DNA from: Candidatus Rifleibacteriota bacterium
GTDB taxonomy: Bacteria; Muiribacteriota; Ozemobacteria; Ozemobacterales; Ozemobacteraceae
Length of the DNA: 36,917 nt
NCBI GenBank assembly: GCA_905236675.1
Contig: CAJOND010000058.1
Location: 1 to 36,917, forward strand
Direction of reading: 5' to 3'
The notes beneath the pieces were generated by a model that made no database searches, had not been told where the DNA came from, and saw only the letters and a list, made by a program, of their open reading frames with translations. Positions within the stretch are counted from its first letter, which is position 1. Each line of letters opens with the position of its first letter. Position numbers and translations under genes: made by a program. Of the stretch, positions 16,863 to 24,757 are shown in pieces.

Positions 16863-17894
16863 CTACTTTTTTGAATATTTAATCTTTTTAAATATTTGAT
16901 AAATTTTTTTCAAATAAAATAAAGATTTCCCACTAGTTAATGGTAGAGTTTTACAGATATTTATAAGTAAGCTTAGCTTTTTATTATGTAAAAAACACAC
17001 ATTTATTCTGGTTAATTCTTCAAAAACTATGAAAAGTTTTTGTTTATCCGGGTTAAGATTATAAGAAAGCATTAATTCTGTAATGATTGCAAAAGCATAT
17101 TTTAAAGTTTCTTTTTTATAATTATTCAAAAGTTTTGAATAATATGAATGATTTAAAAGATATTTTAATAATTTTATTTGAAGGAAGGAATTATTAATAT
17201 TGCTGTCTTGCTTGCTATGATGTCTATAAAAAAATAATTCTAATGGTAAAATTCCTATTTTACCACCATGTTTTTCAATTTCTAGAAATAGAAATACGTC
17301 ACTGGCAGGACCTGTTTTTTCGTTGTCAACAAATAGTTCATGTTTCTTTATAAATTCTGTTTTATAGATTACTGATGGACAATAGATTGTATTTGGACTA
17401 ACTGAAATAAATGATTCAAAATATTTTGTTCCTGAATAGATTATGGGTTTATTGGCTGTTTTTCGGTAGTAATCCAAAATATGACCATTTTCATCAATAT
17501 GTTTTGCAAAAGAACTCAAAATATCAAAATCATATTTTTGAATTGTTTCTAATTCTTTTTCAATGAAGTGAGGCATCATTAAATCATCATCATGAAAGAG
17601 AATAAAATATGGAGTAGATACCATTTTTAAAGCAAAATTCCCATTCCCATCTGCATGTCTTATATAAATTATTCTATTGTCTTTGAAGCATTTAATAGTT
17701 TCTTCTGTGTTATCGTTTGAAGCATTATCTAAGATTACAAGGCAAAAGTCTTTATAAGTCTGTTCTAAGATACTTTGTATCGTTAATTTTAAATAATTTG
17801 CTCTATTATAGGTAAGAACAAATACTGTAAGAATAGGTTTATGCTTTTCTATATAATTTGTATATTTATTTATATCATTAATCATAGTAATCAT
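16863..17894 (-). CDS. family 2 glycosyltransferase
   Basis: This is an inverting GT-A glycosyltransferase. The N-terminus shows TVFVLTYNRANYLKLTIQSI, then LDNASNDNT and a metal-binding FILFHDDDLMMPHF near residue 105. Its donor and acceptor are unknown; it probably builds the polysaccharide whose sugars this cluster makes. I start it at the ATG at 17894 (about 343 aa). A TTG at 17903 and an ATG at 17885 are alternatives, none with a clear Shine-Dalgarno. The C-terminal third is Lys- and Leu-rich without an obvious transmembrane helix. It is convergent with the upstream methyltransferase. Confidence 0.87.
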   Translation of the reverse strand: MITMINDINKYTNYIEKHKPILTVFVLTYNRANYLKLTIQSILEQTYKDFCLVILDNASNDNTEETIKCFKDNRIIYIRHADGNGNFALKMVSTPYFILFHDDDLMMPHFIEKELETIQKYDFDILSSFAKHIDENGHILDYYRKTANKPIIYSGTKYFESFISVSPNTIYCPSVIYKTEFIKKHELFVDNEKTGPASDVFLFLEIEKHGGKIGILPLELFFYRHHSKQDSNINNSFLQIKLLKYLLNHSYYSKLLNNYKKETLKYAFAIITELMLSYNLNPDKQKLFIVFEELTRINVCFLHNKKLSLLINICKTLPLTSGKSLFYLKKIYQIFKKIKYSKK

Positions 17895-18308
17895 TATAGA
17901 CAATGGATTGTCATGTTATGAACAAGTTTCCTATGCCGGTACTGTTGCTTATACAATTAAAATTATAGCATATAACATAAATGGCAACAACCAAACAAAA
18001 ACAACTGTCAATATTAACCATAATTGTTTTTTTCACACTAAAGATTTTTATTTCTTAATGAATTTAAAATAAACAATTTTTATTTTATTTATAAATGTCA
18101 ACTAAGTATTAAAATAGTTTTTGCCATAGAGGTTATTATAAAAAATTTCTTTGGTTTTATTTCTGATATAGTATTCATTATTTTTTTCTTAAATCAATTT
18201 TTCTTTCTCAAATTTAATGTTTTTATATTTCGATTGTTTCTTTGGGTTAATGATAAAATATAAAATGATTTTTGTTTATTATTCTTCTTATATTTATGGG
18301 GATATTTT
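17895..18308. other. AT-rich spacer without genes
   Basis: About 410 bp separate the divergent glycosyltransferase and the secreted protein. I see no credible ORF or RNA. A GGGGAT Shine-Dalgarno (around 18299) and TATAAA-like sequences near 18260 belong to the plus-strand gene. A TATAAT at 17892-17897 (minus strand) overlaps the start region of the glycosyltransferase. Confidence 0.5.
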
Positions 18309-19622
18309 ATGAAAAGGACTGTAAGTTTACTGCTGTTCTTTATTTGTTTTTTATTTTGTAATGATGCTTTTGCAACAGAATATTCAGAAGATAATGCAGC
18401 TTATTGGTATAAAAAAGCCTTCTGTGAGGTATTGTTGCCACTTACAAAAACAGAAGAATACTATGAAAAAATACTCTCTTTAAATAATCTTGAAGATTAT
18501 AATAATCTTAGTTCAGAAACAAAAACAGAATTAAAAGAAGTATCTAAGGATTTTTTTATTAATTTAAAGAAAGCAAAAAGTATAAAAAAGTGTTTTTTTT
18601 GGAAAAAGGGAAATACAAGTGAAGAAAATGTAAGATTTGAAGATTCTATTCCTTTTCTGAATGGGTTTAAAGTTGCAAATGCACTTGCGTGGTATTCTAT
18701 TTCTATTGAAAAGCCAGAGCTTGCAGGAGCTATTTGGCAATCTATGCTTGGCATTGCATTTAATATTTCAGAACATAGTTCAATTGAGACTAGAAGAATG
18801 GTTGGTTTTGTAACGTTAAGAGTTGTTCTGGACAATTTGGATAAATATTTCAACAATGCTTCTGATGAATTTAAAGAAAAATTTGTAAGTTATTTAAAGA
18901 GGATGCCAAAATCAATTTTAGATTTAAATGAAGCAATTAAGATTCATTGGGAACCTATTAAGAAAAATTTTGATAATTATGCTAATGACCAACGACTATT
19001 AGCAACTTTATTTGGAGCTAATGTGCTGGCTTTGTATGATGAAAATAAGCAAAAAACAGTAATAGACAATAATCATAATTGTAAAATTAATTTACGGTAT
19101 ATAAACGCTGGAATAGAAATGTATTTAATGGATGCGGAAGAAACGGATTTTTCAAAAATGAGTATTGATGAAATTATAGCTTTGTTTCAAAAACCAGGCG
19201 TTGATTTGTTAAAAAGTGATAAAGATTATTCCTGCCCAGAAAAAGGTAAGAGAACTATAAAAGTGATTGAAGATGATGGGGTGAAAGGGTATGAAGTTAC
19301 CTGTGACTGTTTTAAGGAAAGAAATTTTATGGATGATTTTGATCCCAATTCAAAACCAATGATGATTGCAAAAAGTTATAGAGAAACAAGATTCGAAACA
19401 GATAAAAAACAGATGCTTGATTATTATGAAATGATACTAAAAATAGATCATTCAAAGCCAATGACAAAGGAAAAAATGAAGGAATTGAGTACTTTTGACA
19501 ATTCCAAATATAAAAATAATGCTTTTCATGCTAGATTAGGTTTGGCTTATGATTCTATTAGGGAAGAATTTGAAGCTACTAAAGATTTGATTGATGATTT
19601 TATAACTAGATATGACAAATAA
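18309..19622 (+). CDS. secreted protein of unknown function with pilin-like C-terminal module
   Basis: A classical signal peptide (MKRTVSLLLFFICFLFCNDAFA) begins this 437-aa protein; GGGGAT precedes the ATG. I do not recognise the first 250 residues, which are helical in character. About residues 255-335 form a cysteine-bearing module: NC-x-x-NLRYINAGIEMYLMD, later SCPEKGKR and EVTC. It closely matches residues 105-175 of the protein at 33032. The spacing of cysteines and the IE-x-Y-x-MD pattern resemble soluble parts of type II secretion pseudopilins. The gene stands alone, followed by the giant RNA about 120 bp downstream. Confidence 0.72.
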   Translation: MKRTVSLLLFFICFLFCNDAFATEYSEDNAAYWYKKAFCEVLLPLTKTEEYYEKILSLNNLEDYNNLSSETKTELKEVSKDFFINLKKAKSIKKCFFWKKGNTSEENVRFEDSIPFLNGFKVANALAWYSISIEKPELAGAIWQSMLGIAFNISEHSSIETRRMVGFVTLRVVLDNLDKYFNNASDEFKEKFVSYLKRMPKSILDLNEAIKIHWEPIKKNFDNYANDQRLLATLFGANVLALYDENKQKTVIDNNHNCKINLRYINAGIEMYLMDAEETDFSKMSIDEIIALFQKPGVDLLKSDKDYSCPEKGKRTIKVIEDDGVKGYEVTCDCFKERNFMDDFDPNSKPMMIAKSYRETRFETDKKQMLDYYEMILKIDHSKPMTKEKMKELSTFDNSKYKNNAFHARLGLAYDSIREEFEATKDLIDDFITRYDK

Positions 19623-19708
19623 AAATATTTGATTAAATTTATAATATGCTTAAAAGGCTTTTTTTACTGACTTTGAAAAGTTTTCAATGCAAAAAAAATA
19701 AAAAAGTA

Positions 19709-19738
19709 TTGACTTTAGAAATTGAATTGTGATATATT
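19709..19738 (+). promoter_or_regulatory. sigma-70-type promoter of the giant RNA
   Basis: TTGACT (19709-19714) and TATATT (19733-19738) are separated by 18 bp, predicting a start at about 19741-19746. It lies immediately before the abrupt rise in G content that marks the RNA. Confidence 0.7.
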
Positions 19739-19740
19739 AA

Positions 19741-20937
19741 CTCTCCTCGCAAGGGGAGCTAAGATCTTTGAAAAACGAATCGCAAATCCGAAAACCTTAA
19801 ACTTTGAAGCGTAGTGATACGTAAAACCGTGCGTCGGTCTTAATGAAGGCAAGAGCTGAACTGGTGACAGTTCATAAGCCTTTAGGTGAACCAAATAAGC
19901 TCTGATCGAAATCGAGTTTGAATTTAAAGAAAGAGTAAAAGGAAGAAACCTCAAAGAGGGAGAGCCACTCGGGTAAAACCGAGGGAGAACAACTTCTAAA
20001 GTGCAGAGAAACCCCAAGGGAGTAAAAACTCCGAAGGTGGGAAAGGCAGAGCCTCTAAATATGGGACTCGAGCGGGGCACAAGAAGCCAGATACCTCAAA
20101 GGGAGTCAGAAAATCAAGAGAGAGTGCCATGACGAAGCAAGGGTGAAACCAAGCAGCGGGCAAGGCGCGAGACAATCAGGAGTAAAGCTCCGAGGCTGAA
20201 CTGAATCTCATAACGGAAACCAGTCGGAGGTAAAACCAAAGACAAGGAGCCAGGGCGAAGCGAGGTCGTAAAACGGAACGAACGTAAGCGGCCAAGAGGT
20301 AAGGGAACCCACGCAAACCATGGAGGAAATCCGAAAAGGGACAGAAACAGTGAGGGAAGCAAAGGTACTAGAGACAGCAACCGACTGAATGTAGCGTAAA
20401 ACTCTGAAGATTACAACCCTCGAAGTGCTAGTGGGGTGGAATAAACTCACAAGTTTGAAAAACGCAAAACACTCGTTGAAAGGTTGAGAAAACCTAGGGA
20501 TGGGGAGCGGCGGCGTGAAAACCGCTTGTCACGTTTGAAGATGAAAGCGCTGTAAGGGATAAGAACCTGAAGGAAGCGTCAGCGGACCCTAGCTGATGAG
20601 AGTCCGTGGAAAAGAACCTTGAAGTCTAACAACCAACAAACCAAAACGGAAAGTTCGAAAGAGGAAAGCTAAACAGCAAACCGAAAACCAAAAAGGTGTA
20701 GGTGATTGATTCTTAGAACCTTGAGAGCGAAGAACGCTAGAAGGTTAGGCCCGAACAAATAGGGGTCAAAGGCAAACACTAAAAACTCTAAGGGACACCA
20801 AAGACAAGAAGGGGTGGCTGAAAAGCGGTGACGCTTGAAGCCGACTACGAGATTGAAAGTTTCCGAAAAGGAACATGCGATTCAACAAAGCTTAGTTTAT
20901 AAACAGCAACCGATCAGCAATGGTCGGTTGTTCTATT
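19741..20937 (+). ncRNA. giant structured noncoding RNA, family not recognised
   Basis: About 1.2 kb with no credible protein on the plus strand and composition unlike the AT-rich surroundings (for example 29 of 60 G+C in 20521-20580). A promoter precedes it and a terminator ends it. The two ends pair: CTAAG(AT)CTTTG at 19759-19770 with CAAAGCTTAG at 20886-20895, and GAATCGCA at 19777-19784 with TGCGATTC at 20876-20883. Three perfect stems are capped by GUGA tetraloops (19810-19821, 19858-19873, 20823-20836, the last inside a GGCT/AGCC helix 20816-20842). Other stems include CTCGG/CCGAG (19968-19983), GGAGT/ACTCC (about 20019-20032), AACCTT/AAGGTT (20717-20746) and the distant CAGTCGG/CCGACTG (20221-20227 with 20381-20387). 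I see no signature of rRNA, tmRNA, RNase P or introns. It resembles OLE, GOLLD and ROOL in style, but I cannot match it and it seems longer than those. Confidence 0.85.
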
Positions 20938-20940
20938 TTA
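20907..20940 (+). terminator. intrinsic terminator of the giant RNA
   Basis: CAACCGATC (20907-20915) pairs with GGTCGGTTG (20922-20930) across a 6-nt loop with one G-U pair, followed by the T-rich TTCTATTTTA. It lies 11 nt beyond the 3' strand of the closing helix. Confidence 0.75.
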
Positions 20941-20996
20941 GGATTTTTAGATTTTTATAGTTTTATATTTTTAAAAACAGTTTTTATAAAAAAATA

Positions 20997-21025
20997 CCCG
21001 AAAGATACAAATTTAATCTTTCGGG
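20997..21025 (-). terminator. terminator downstream of oraE
   Basis: CCCGAAAGAT and ATCTTTCGGG form a perfect 10-bp stem with a 9-nt loop. On the minus strand it is followed by a run of T residues, about 40 nt past the oraE stop. It may also act weakly on the plus strand, isolating the giant RNA from oraE. Confidence 0.8.
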
Positions 21026-21061
21026 CATTTATTATTAGAGGTTATGATTTAAAGGCTTTTA

Positions 21062-23263
21062 TCAGACTTTTCCACGAGCTTTCAACATTTTAACAATAGA
21101 GCTGATTACATGAATTCCTTTGGTTCCTCGACCAAAGCCGTCATCCATACCTGCTTCCTTGGCGATTTCTCTAGTTACTTGAGTACCACCGCAGACGCAG
21201 ATTACTTTGTCTCTAATGCCTTTTTCACGAGCAATTTCATCTAATAAACGCATATTCTTTTTATGAACATCGTTATGACTGATGATTGTGCTAATCAATA
21301 TTGCATCAGCACCTGTTTCTATAGCTGCATCTACCATCTTTGCTACAGGAACAGAAGTCCCTAAGTAATGGTATTTAACACCGTATTTTTCAATACCACC
21401 ATGTTTAATGTCGAGAATTTCACGAATACCAACAGAGTGTTCGTCTTCCCCAACAGTGCCTGCTACTACCTTTAAGCCAAGTTTTTTTACTGCGGCTCTG
21501 ATTTCATCTTCATCTAATAACTCATCTTTTGGTGGAATTTTAATTTTGGTTCTATCAATTGCAATAGAGGTTTTACCCTTAACTTCGACGAAAGTGCCTT
21601 CGCTTGGATGCATAACTTGAGCATTAACTATTTCTGGAGTATCTAAGCCCATTTTTGCAGCCATTTCTAGTGCCGCAGCTTTGGCGATTTCTATTTCTTC
21701 AGGAATGAAAACCTGTATTAATACAGTACCATCGCCAGCCCATTCTGTTTCAGGCTTAATCATATTGCCTTTTCTGAATTCGGCAGATTTTTCTAATCTT
21801 ATATTGCAGTTGTCGGTTTGGTCGATTTCATCAATATAAGCTATTTTGTCGTGTTTGCAGAGAGTGCAACCGCCGATTAAATCACAGGCTTTTTTCGTTC
21901 CTTCTGGTAAATGATTTTCGCCGTAAACGCTACAAACAGGTGCTAAATAGTCATCATCACGCTTAACTATTGTGTCTACCCCAACTCCGCCACGACTGTC
22001 ACGGGCAATACCATCTCCGTTTCTTTCTGGATAGTGAGCAGAATCAACAAAGAAGCCTTTTTCTACTGATGCAAAATAACCGCCGTTATCTAAGATTTCT
22101 TCCAGGAAACAAACAGCTCTTTCTTTTATATCACGAACCATTTCTCCAAGAGGACCATCACGCTTGATTTGAAGTAGTTCTTTTATGCCGTCTAAAGCGT
22201 TAAGGGTTTGTTTAGCTGTTTCAATACCTCTGATATTGTTATAGTGCCAGGGAACGTTTCTTCCTTCATCAGGAGTAATAGTGCTTTGAATGTCAGCAGA
22301 AGTAAGAGCAGAAATCAAAGTGTCGATAACGTGAGTTCTGGTGGCTTCTTCAATGTCAGCTTCGATGTATCTTGTGTTCTGCTGAGCACGGAATTTATAT
22401 TCGCTGAAAATGTCTCTCAAAGCTACTGCATAAGGTAAGTCGAACCATAATTTTGGAGTTGGTGGAGCGCATGGAGGAACCGTAGAAAGACCTATGTGGC
22501 TCTTTGGCATTCCAACAGCTACAGAGAAAGCACAGTTGATTCCATGTTGAACAAGAAGTTCTGGCATTACTGACCAGCCTTCTTTAGCTGTTGCATTTGC
22601 GTTATGAGCACCGTCAATCTGGAATATTTCTGCGTCAGCCATTACCTTTTTAGCACTGGCAGCGTCAACGAAAGAACGATACATATTTACGTTTCTATAT
22701 AAAACGTTATATTGCGGGTCTTGATGAGCACCGTTAATGCCTTCTTCTGCGAATAATACTGCTACTTCTGGACCGGCAACACCAGAAACATAAGAGTGGA
22801 AATTGATTTTTCGGCCAACTTCATCTTCTATAAGATCACAGGCTTTTCGAGAAGCTCTGATTTGCTTTCTTGTAATCGGAACACCGCCAACACCTTCTGG
22901 AGTGCCTTCTAATAGGCCGTCAATATGGCTTTGACCTGTTGTTCTGATGACCATAATGTGGTCGGCTCCATGCCAGGCTGCCATACGCATACGTCTAATA
23001 TCGTCTTCAAAACGACCGGAAGCTATTTCTGTAGTGATAACAGGTATTGGCTGCGGGTCAATGTTGTTAAAATACTTGGCGGCAGGTAGTGGAACAGAGT
23101 TGATTAAAGGCTTAGAAACATTTTTATAGGTAAAAGGACCTATTTTCCCGCCTTCTAATCTTTCACGCCATACCCAGCCTTTTCTGCGTGGTGAGTAATG
23201 TTCCAGGTCTTTTAAAATTTCTTCTATATCTATTTTTTTATTTGGGTCTAGTTTATAAGTCAT
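21062..23263 (-). CDS. oraE: D-ornithine 4,5-aminomutase large subunit (B12- and PLP-binding)
   Basis: It catalyses the coenzyme-B12- and PLP-dependent conversion of D-ornithine to 2,4-diaminopentanoate in ornithine fermentation. The 733-aa length matches the family. The C-terminal cobalamin-binding domain carries the DxHxxG motif as DEHSVG near residue 605, followed by HYLGTSVPVAKM, ISTIISHNDVHKKN and VCGGTQVTREIAKEAG. The TIM-barrel part includes ARDSRGGVGVDT and GTPEGVGGVPITRKQ. AAGGAG lies about 7 nt before the ATG. The small subunit gene oraS lies upstream; a palindromic repeat occupies the 158-bp gap. No other ornithine-fermentation genes (ord, ortAB, racemase) are adjacent. Confidence 0.95.
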   Translation of the reverse strand: MTYKLDPNKKIDIEEILKDLEHYSPRRKGWVWRERLEGGKIGPFTYKNVSKPLINSVPLPAAKYFNNIDPQPIPVITTEIASGRFEDDIRRMRMAAWHGADHIMVIRTTGQSHIDGLLEGTPEGVGGVPITRKQIRASRKACDLIEDEVGRKINFHSYVSGVAGPEVAVLFAEEGINGAHQDPQYNVLYRNVNMYRSFVDAASAKKVMADAEIFQIDGAHNANATAKEGWSVMPELLVQHGINCAFSVAVGMPKSHIGLSTVPPCAPPTPKLWFDLPYAVALRDIFSEYKFRAQQNTRYIEADIEEATRTHVIDTLISALTSADIQSTITPDEGRNVPWHYNNIRGIETAKQTLNALDGIKELLQIKRDGPLGEMVRDIKERAVCFLEEILDNGGYFASVEKGFFVDSAHYPERNGDGIARDSRGGVGVDTIVKRDDDYLAPVCSVYGENHLPEGTKKACDLIGGCTLCKHDKIAYIDEIDQTDNCNIRLEKSAEFRKGNMIKPETEWAGDGTVLIQVFIPEEIEIAKAAALEMAAKMGLDTPEIVNAQVMHPSEGTFVEVKGKTSIAIDRTKIKIPPKDELLDEDEIRAAVKKLGLKVVAGTVGEDEHSVGIREILDIKHGGIEKYGVKYHYLGTSVPVAKMVDAAIETGADAILISTIISHNDVHKKNMRLLDEIAREKGIRDKVICVCGGTQVTREIAKEAGMDDGFGRGTKGIHVISSIVKMLKARGKV

Positions 23264-23326
23264 GTCTTTCTCCTTAGTTTAAGTCTGAAAATTCTGTGTT
23301 TAAAGTAAAATGCTTATTATAAAAAA

Positions 23327-23400
23327 TCCCCCAGTCATTCTTACGAATGACTTCCCCCTTTAAAAAGGGGAGATGTCAGCTTTAGCTGACAGAGAGGTTT
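23327..23400. repeat. dispersed palindromic repeat inside the oraS-oraE operon
   Basis: Three stems follow one another: AGTCATTC-TTAC-GAATGACT (23333-23352), CCCCTT/AAGGGG (about 23355-23370) and TGTCAGCT-TT-AGCTGACA (23374-23391), ending AGAGAGGTTTTT. The last two are almost identical to 4453-4497. It would be transcribed with the operon and could act as an RNA-stabilising or attenuating hairpin between the subunit genes. Confidence 0.72.
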
Positions 23401-23421
23401 TTAAAACATATTAATTAAACC

Positions 23422-23772
23422 TTAGAATAAGCCTTGAAGTGCAGTGTCTTCTTCTGCAATCTTCTTGGCAGCTTCTTGAATGCTTATGTTTTCTTTTTGA
23501 GAAACCTTCAGCACAACATGACCAGCGCCTTTTCCCAGCAAACCAGCTTCGTTGATTTTCTTAACAAGAGTTTGGGTAGTAAGGCTGTCTATGCCCATTC
23601 TTAAAAGAACAGATCTTTCGATTGAGGGTGAAGTATAGTTTTTTCCATATTCAACCATTGGCTCTACAATTTTGTTGCAGAGTTCCCAAAATCTGTTCTT
23701 GAGTTCTTCATCACTAAGCTTATGAAGCTCTGTAAGACGTTTTTCATACTTTTTTAATCTGTCTTCACTCAT
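23422..23772 (-). CDS. oraS: D-ornithine 4,5-aminomutase small subunit
   Basis: It is the small partner of OraE in the heterodimeric aminomutase. From the ATG at 23772 it is 116 aa (MSEDRLKKYEKRLTELHKLS), with AAGGAAAG about 8 nt upstream; an in-frame start at 23808 would add 12 unlikely residues. The conserved part includes FWELCNKIVEPMVEYGKNYT, SIERSVLLRMG and GLLGKGAGHVVLK. It is the first gene of the pair and divergent from the cysteine-rich protein at 23954. Confidence 0.92.
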   Translation of the reverse strand: MSEDRLKKYEKRLTELHKLSDEELKNRFWELCNKIVEPMVEYGKNYTSPSIERSVLLRMGIDSLTTQTLVKKINEAGLLGKGAGHVVLKVSQKENISIQEAAKKIAEEDTALQGLF

Positions 23773-23896
23773 TCTTTTTCTTTCCTTTTCTATCGATAAG
23801 AGCAACAACTACTAACTACAATAACTACTATTCACATATTTTGGCAAGAAGTTTATTGATTTAAACATATTAAGAGAAACTTTTTTGAGATAGATA

Positions 23897-23924
23897 TTGT
23901 AAAAGTAAGCTTAATTGGTATAAA
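23897..23924 (+). promoter_or_regulatory. likely promoter of the cysteine-rich protein gene
   Basis: TTGTAA (23897-23902) and TATAAA (23919-23924) are 16 bp apart, about 30 nt before the ATG at 23954. The Shine-Dalgarno GGAGGG is at about 23942. Confidence 0.45.
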
Positions 23925-23953
23925 ATAACAAAAATTATTTTGGAGGGTATAAC

Positions 23954-24598
23954 ATGAAGAAAATATTAGGTATTCTTCTTGGCTTGTGTTTCGTAATTCC
24001 AGCTGTTATGGCTGCCGATGTTTCTGATATTAATAAGGCTGCTTGGCTTAGTCATTTGAAAGAAATGAATATTATGCGCCGTCAGATTGTTGAACTTAGC
24101 AACAAAGAAAATAAAACAGCTGAAGATTTAGAATCTTATGATAAACTCATGAGAAAGTTTGAAGCAAAGCAAATCGCATGGGATGAATATATTACTGCTG
24201 TAGCTAACGATGATGCTGAAGGAAGAGCAAAAGTAGAAAATAAATTTGAAAATCATAGACATTTTGGAAGACATGATAAATGTGGAAAACATCCAGAACA
24301 TTTTAGAAAACTTTGCGAATGTTGCAAATGCGAAAAATGCAAGTGCAGAGATTGTGAATGCTGCAAATGTGGTAACTGCGAATGCAAAAAAATAGCAAAA
24401 TGTGATAAGCCTTGTCATAAAGGTCATCACAAAGCACATAAATGTGATAAAGTTGAAAAATGTGGCAAATGCGACAAACCTTGCTGCAAAGCACCAAAAT
24501 GTGACAAAGCTGAAAAATGCGGTAAATGTGACAAACCTTGCTGCAAACCAAACAAATGCGATAAGCATCATTGTCATAAAGAAGAAAGCCATGGATAA
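23954..24598 (+). CDS. secreted cysteine- and histidine-rich metallothionein-like protein
   Basis: A signal peptide (MKKILGILLGLCFVIPAVMA) is followed by a helical segment of about 65 residues rich in Glu and Lys. From about residue 105 the protein is almost wholly Cys, Lys, His, Asp and Glu, with 27 cysteines by my count. Most are in CxC, CxxC and CC pairs, and there are His-rich stretches (KGHHKAHK, DKHHCHK). A 19-residue unit, KCDKxEKCGKCDKPCCKxx, is repeated twice in tandem. This composition implies metal binding outside the cytoplasm (zinc, copper or other soft metals). I know no named family. GGAGGG precedes the start and a strong terminator follows. Confidence 0.8.
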   Translation: MKKILGILLGLCFVIPAVMAADVSDINKAAWLSHLKEMNIMRRQIVELSNKENKTAEDLESYDKLMRKFEAKQIAWDEYITAVANDDAEGRAKVENKFENHRHFGRHDKCGKHPEHFRKLCECCKCEKCKCRDCECCKCGNCECKKIAKCDKPCHKGHHKAHKCDKVEKCGKCDKPCCKAPKCDKAEKCGKCDKPCCKPNKCDKHHCHKEESHG

Positions 24599-24620
24599 TA
24601 ATTAAGAGTTTTATTTTAAG

Positions 24621-24651
24621 AAGGACCCTATGGAAAATAGGGTCCTTTTTT
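24621..24651 (+). terminator. intrinsic terminator after the cysteine-rich gene
   Basis: AAGGACCCTAT and ATAGGGTCCTT form a perfect 11-bp stem with loop GGAAA, followed by a T run (24646-24651). Confidence 0.92.
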
Positions 24652-24757
24652 GTTTCTAAAAAAAGTTAAAAAAAAGCTAAATTATGATTAGCAACTTTCC
24701 GATATGTATTGAAGAATAGAAAAATAAAAAGGCAAACAAATCCAGGAGGCATAAACA

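Noticed and set aside
19715..20450. Minus-strand open frames of 80-121 codons across the giant RNA (19715-20080, 20114-20380, 20208-20450)
   Set aside because: Low-complexity Ser/Leu/Pro/Phe translations arising from the purine-rich plus strand, overlapping one another, with no ribosome binding sites and no family resemblance.
19741..20937. Group I or II intron, RNase P RNA, tmRNA or rRNA fragment
   Set aside because: No intron-end consensus or domain V, no encoded maturase, no RNase P or tmRNA signature, and no rRNA segment that I recognise.
23954..24605. Overlapping frames on both strands in the cysteine-rich gene (24128-24592 minus, 24303-24551 minus, 24402-24605 plus)
   Set aside because: Shadow frames from repetitive Lys/Cys codons; the main frame has the signal peptide, GGAGGG site and terminator.
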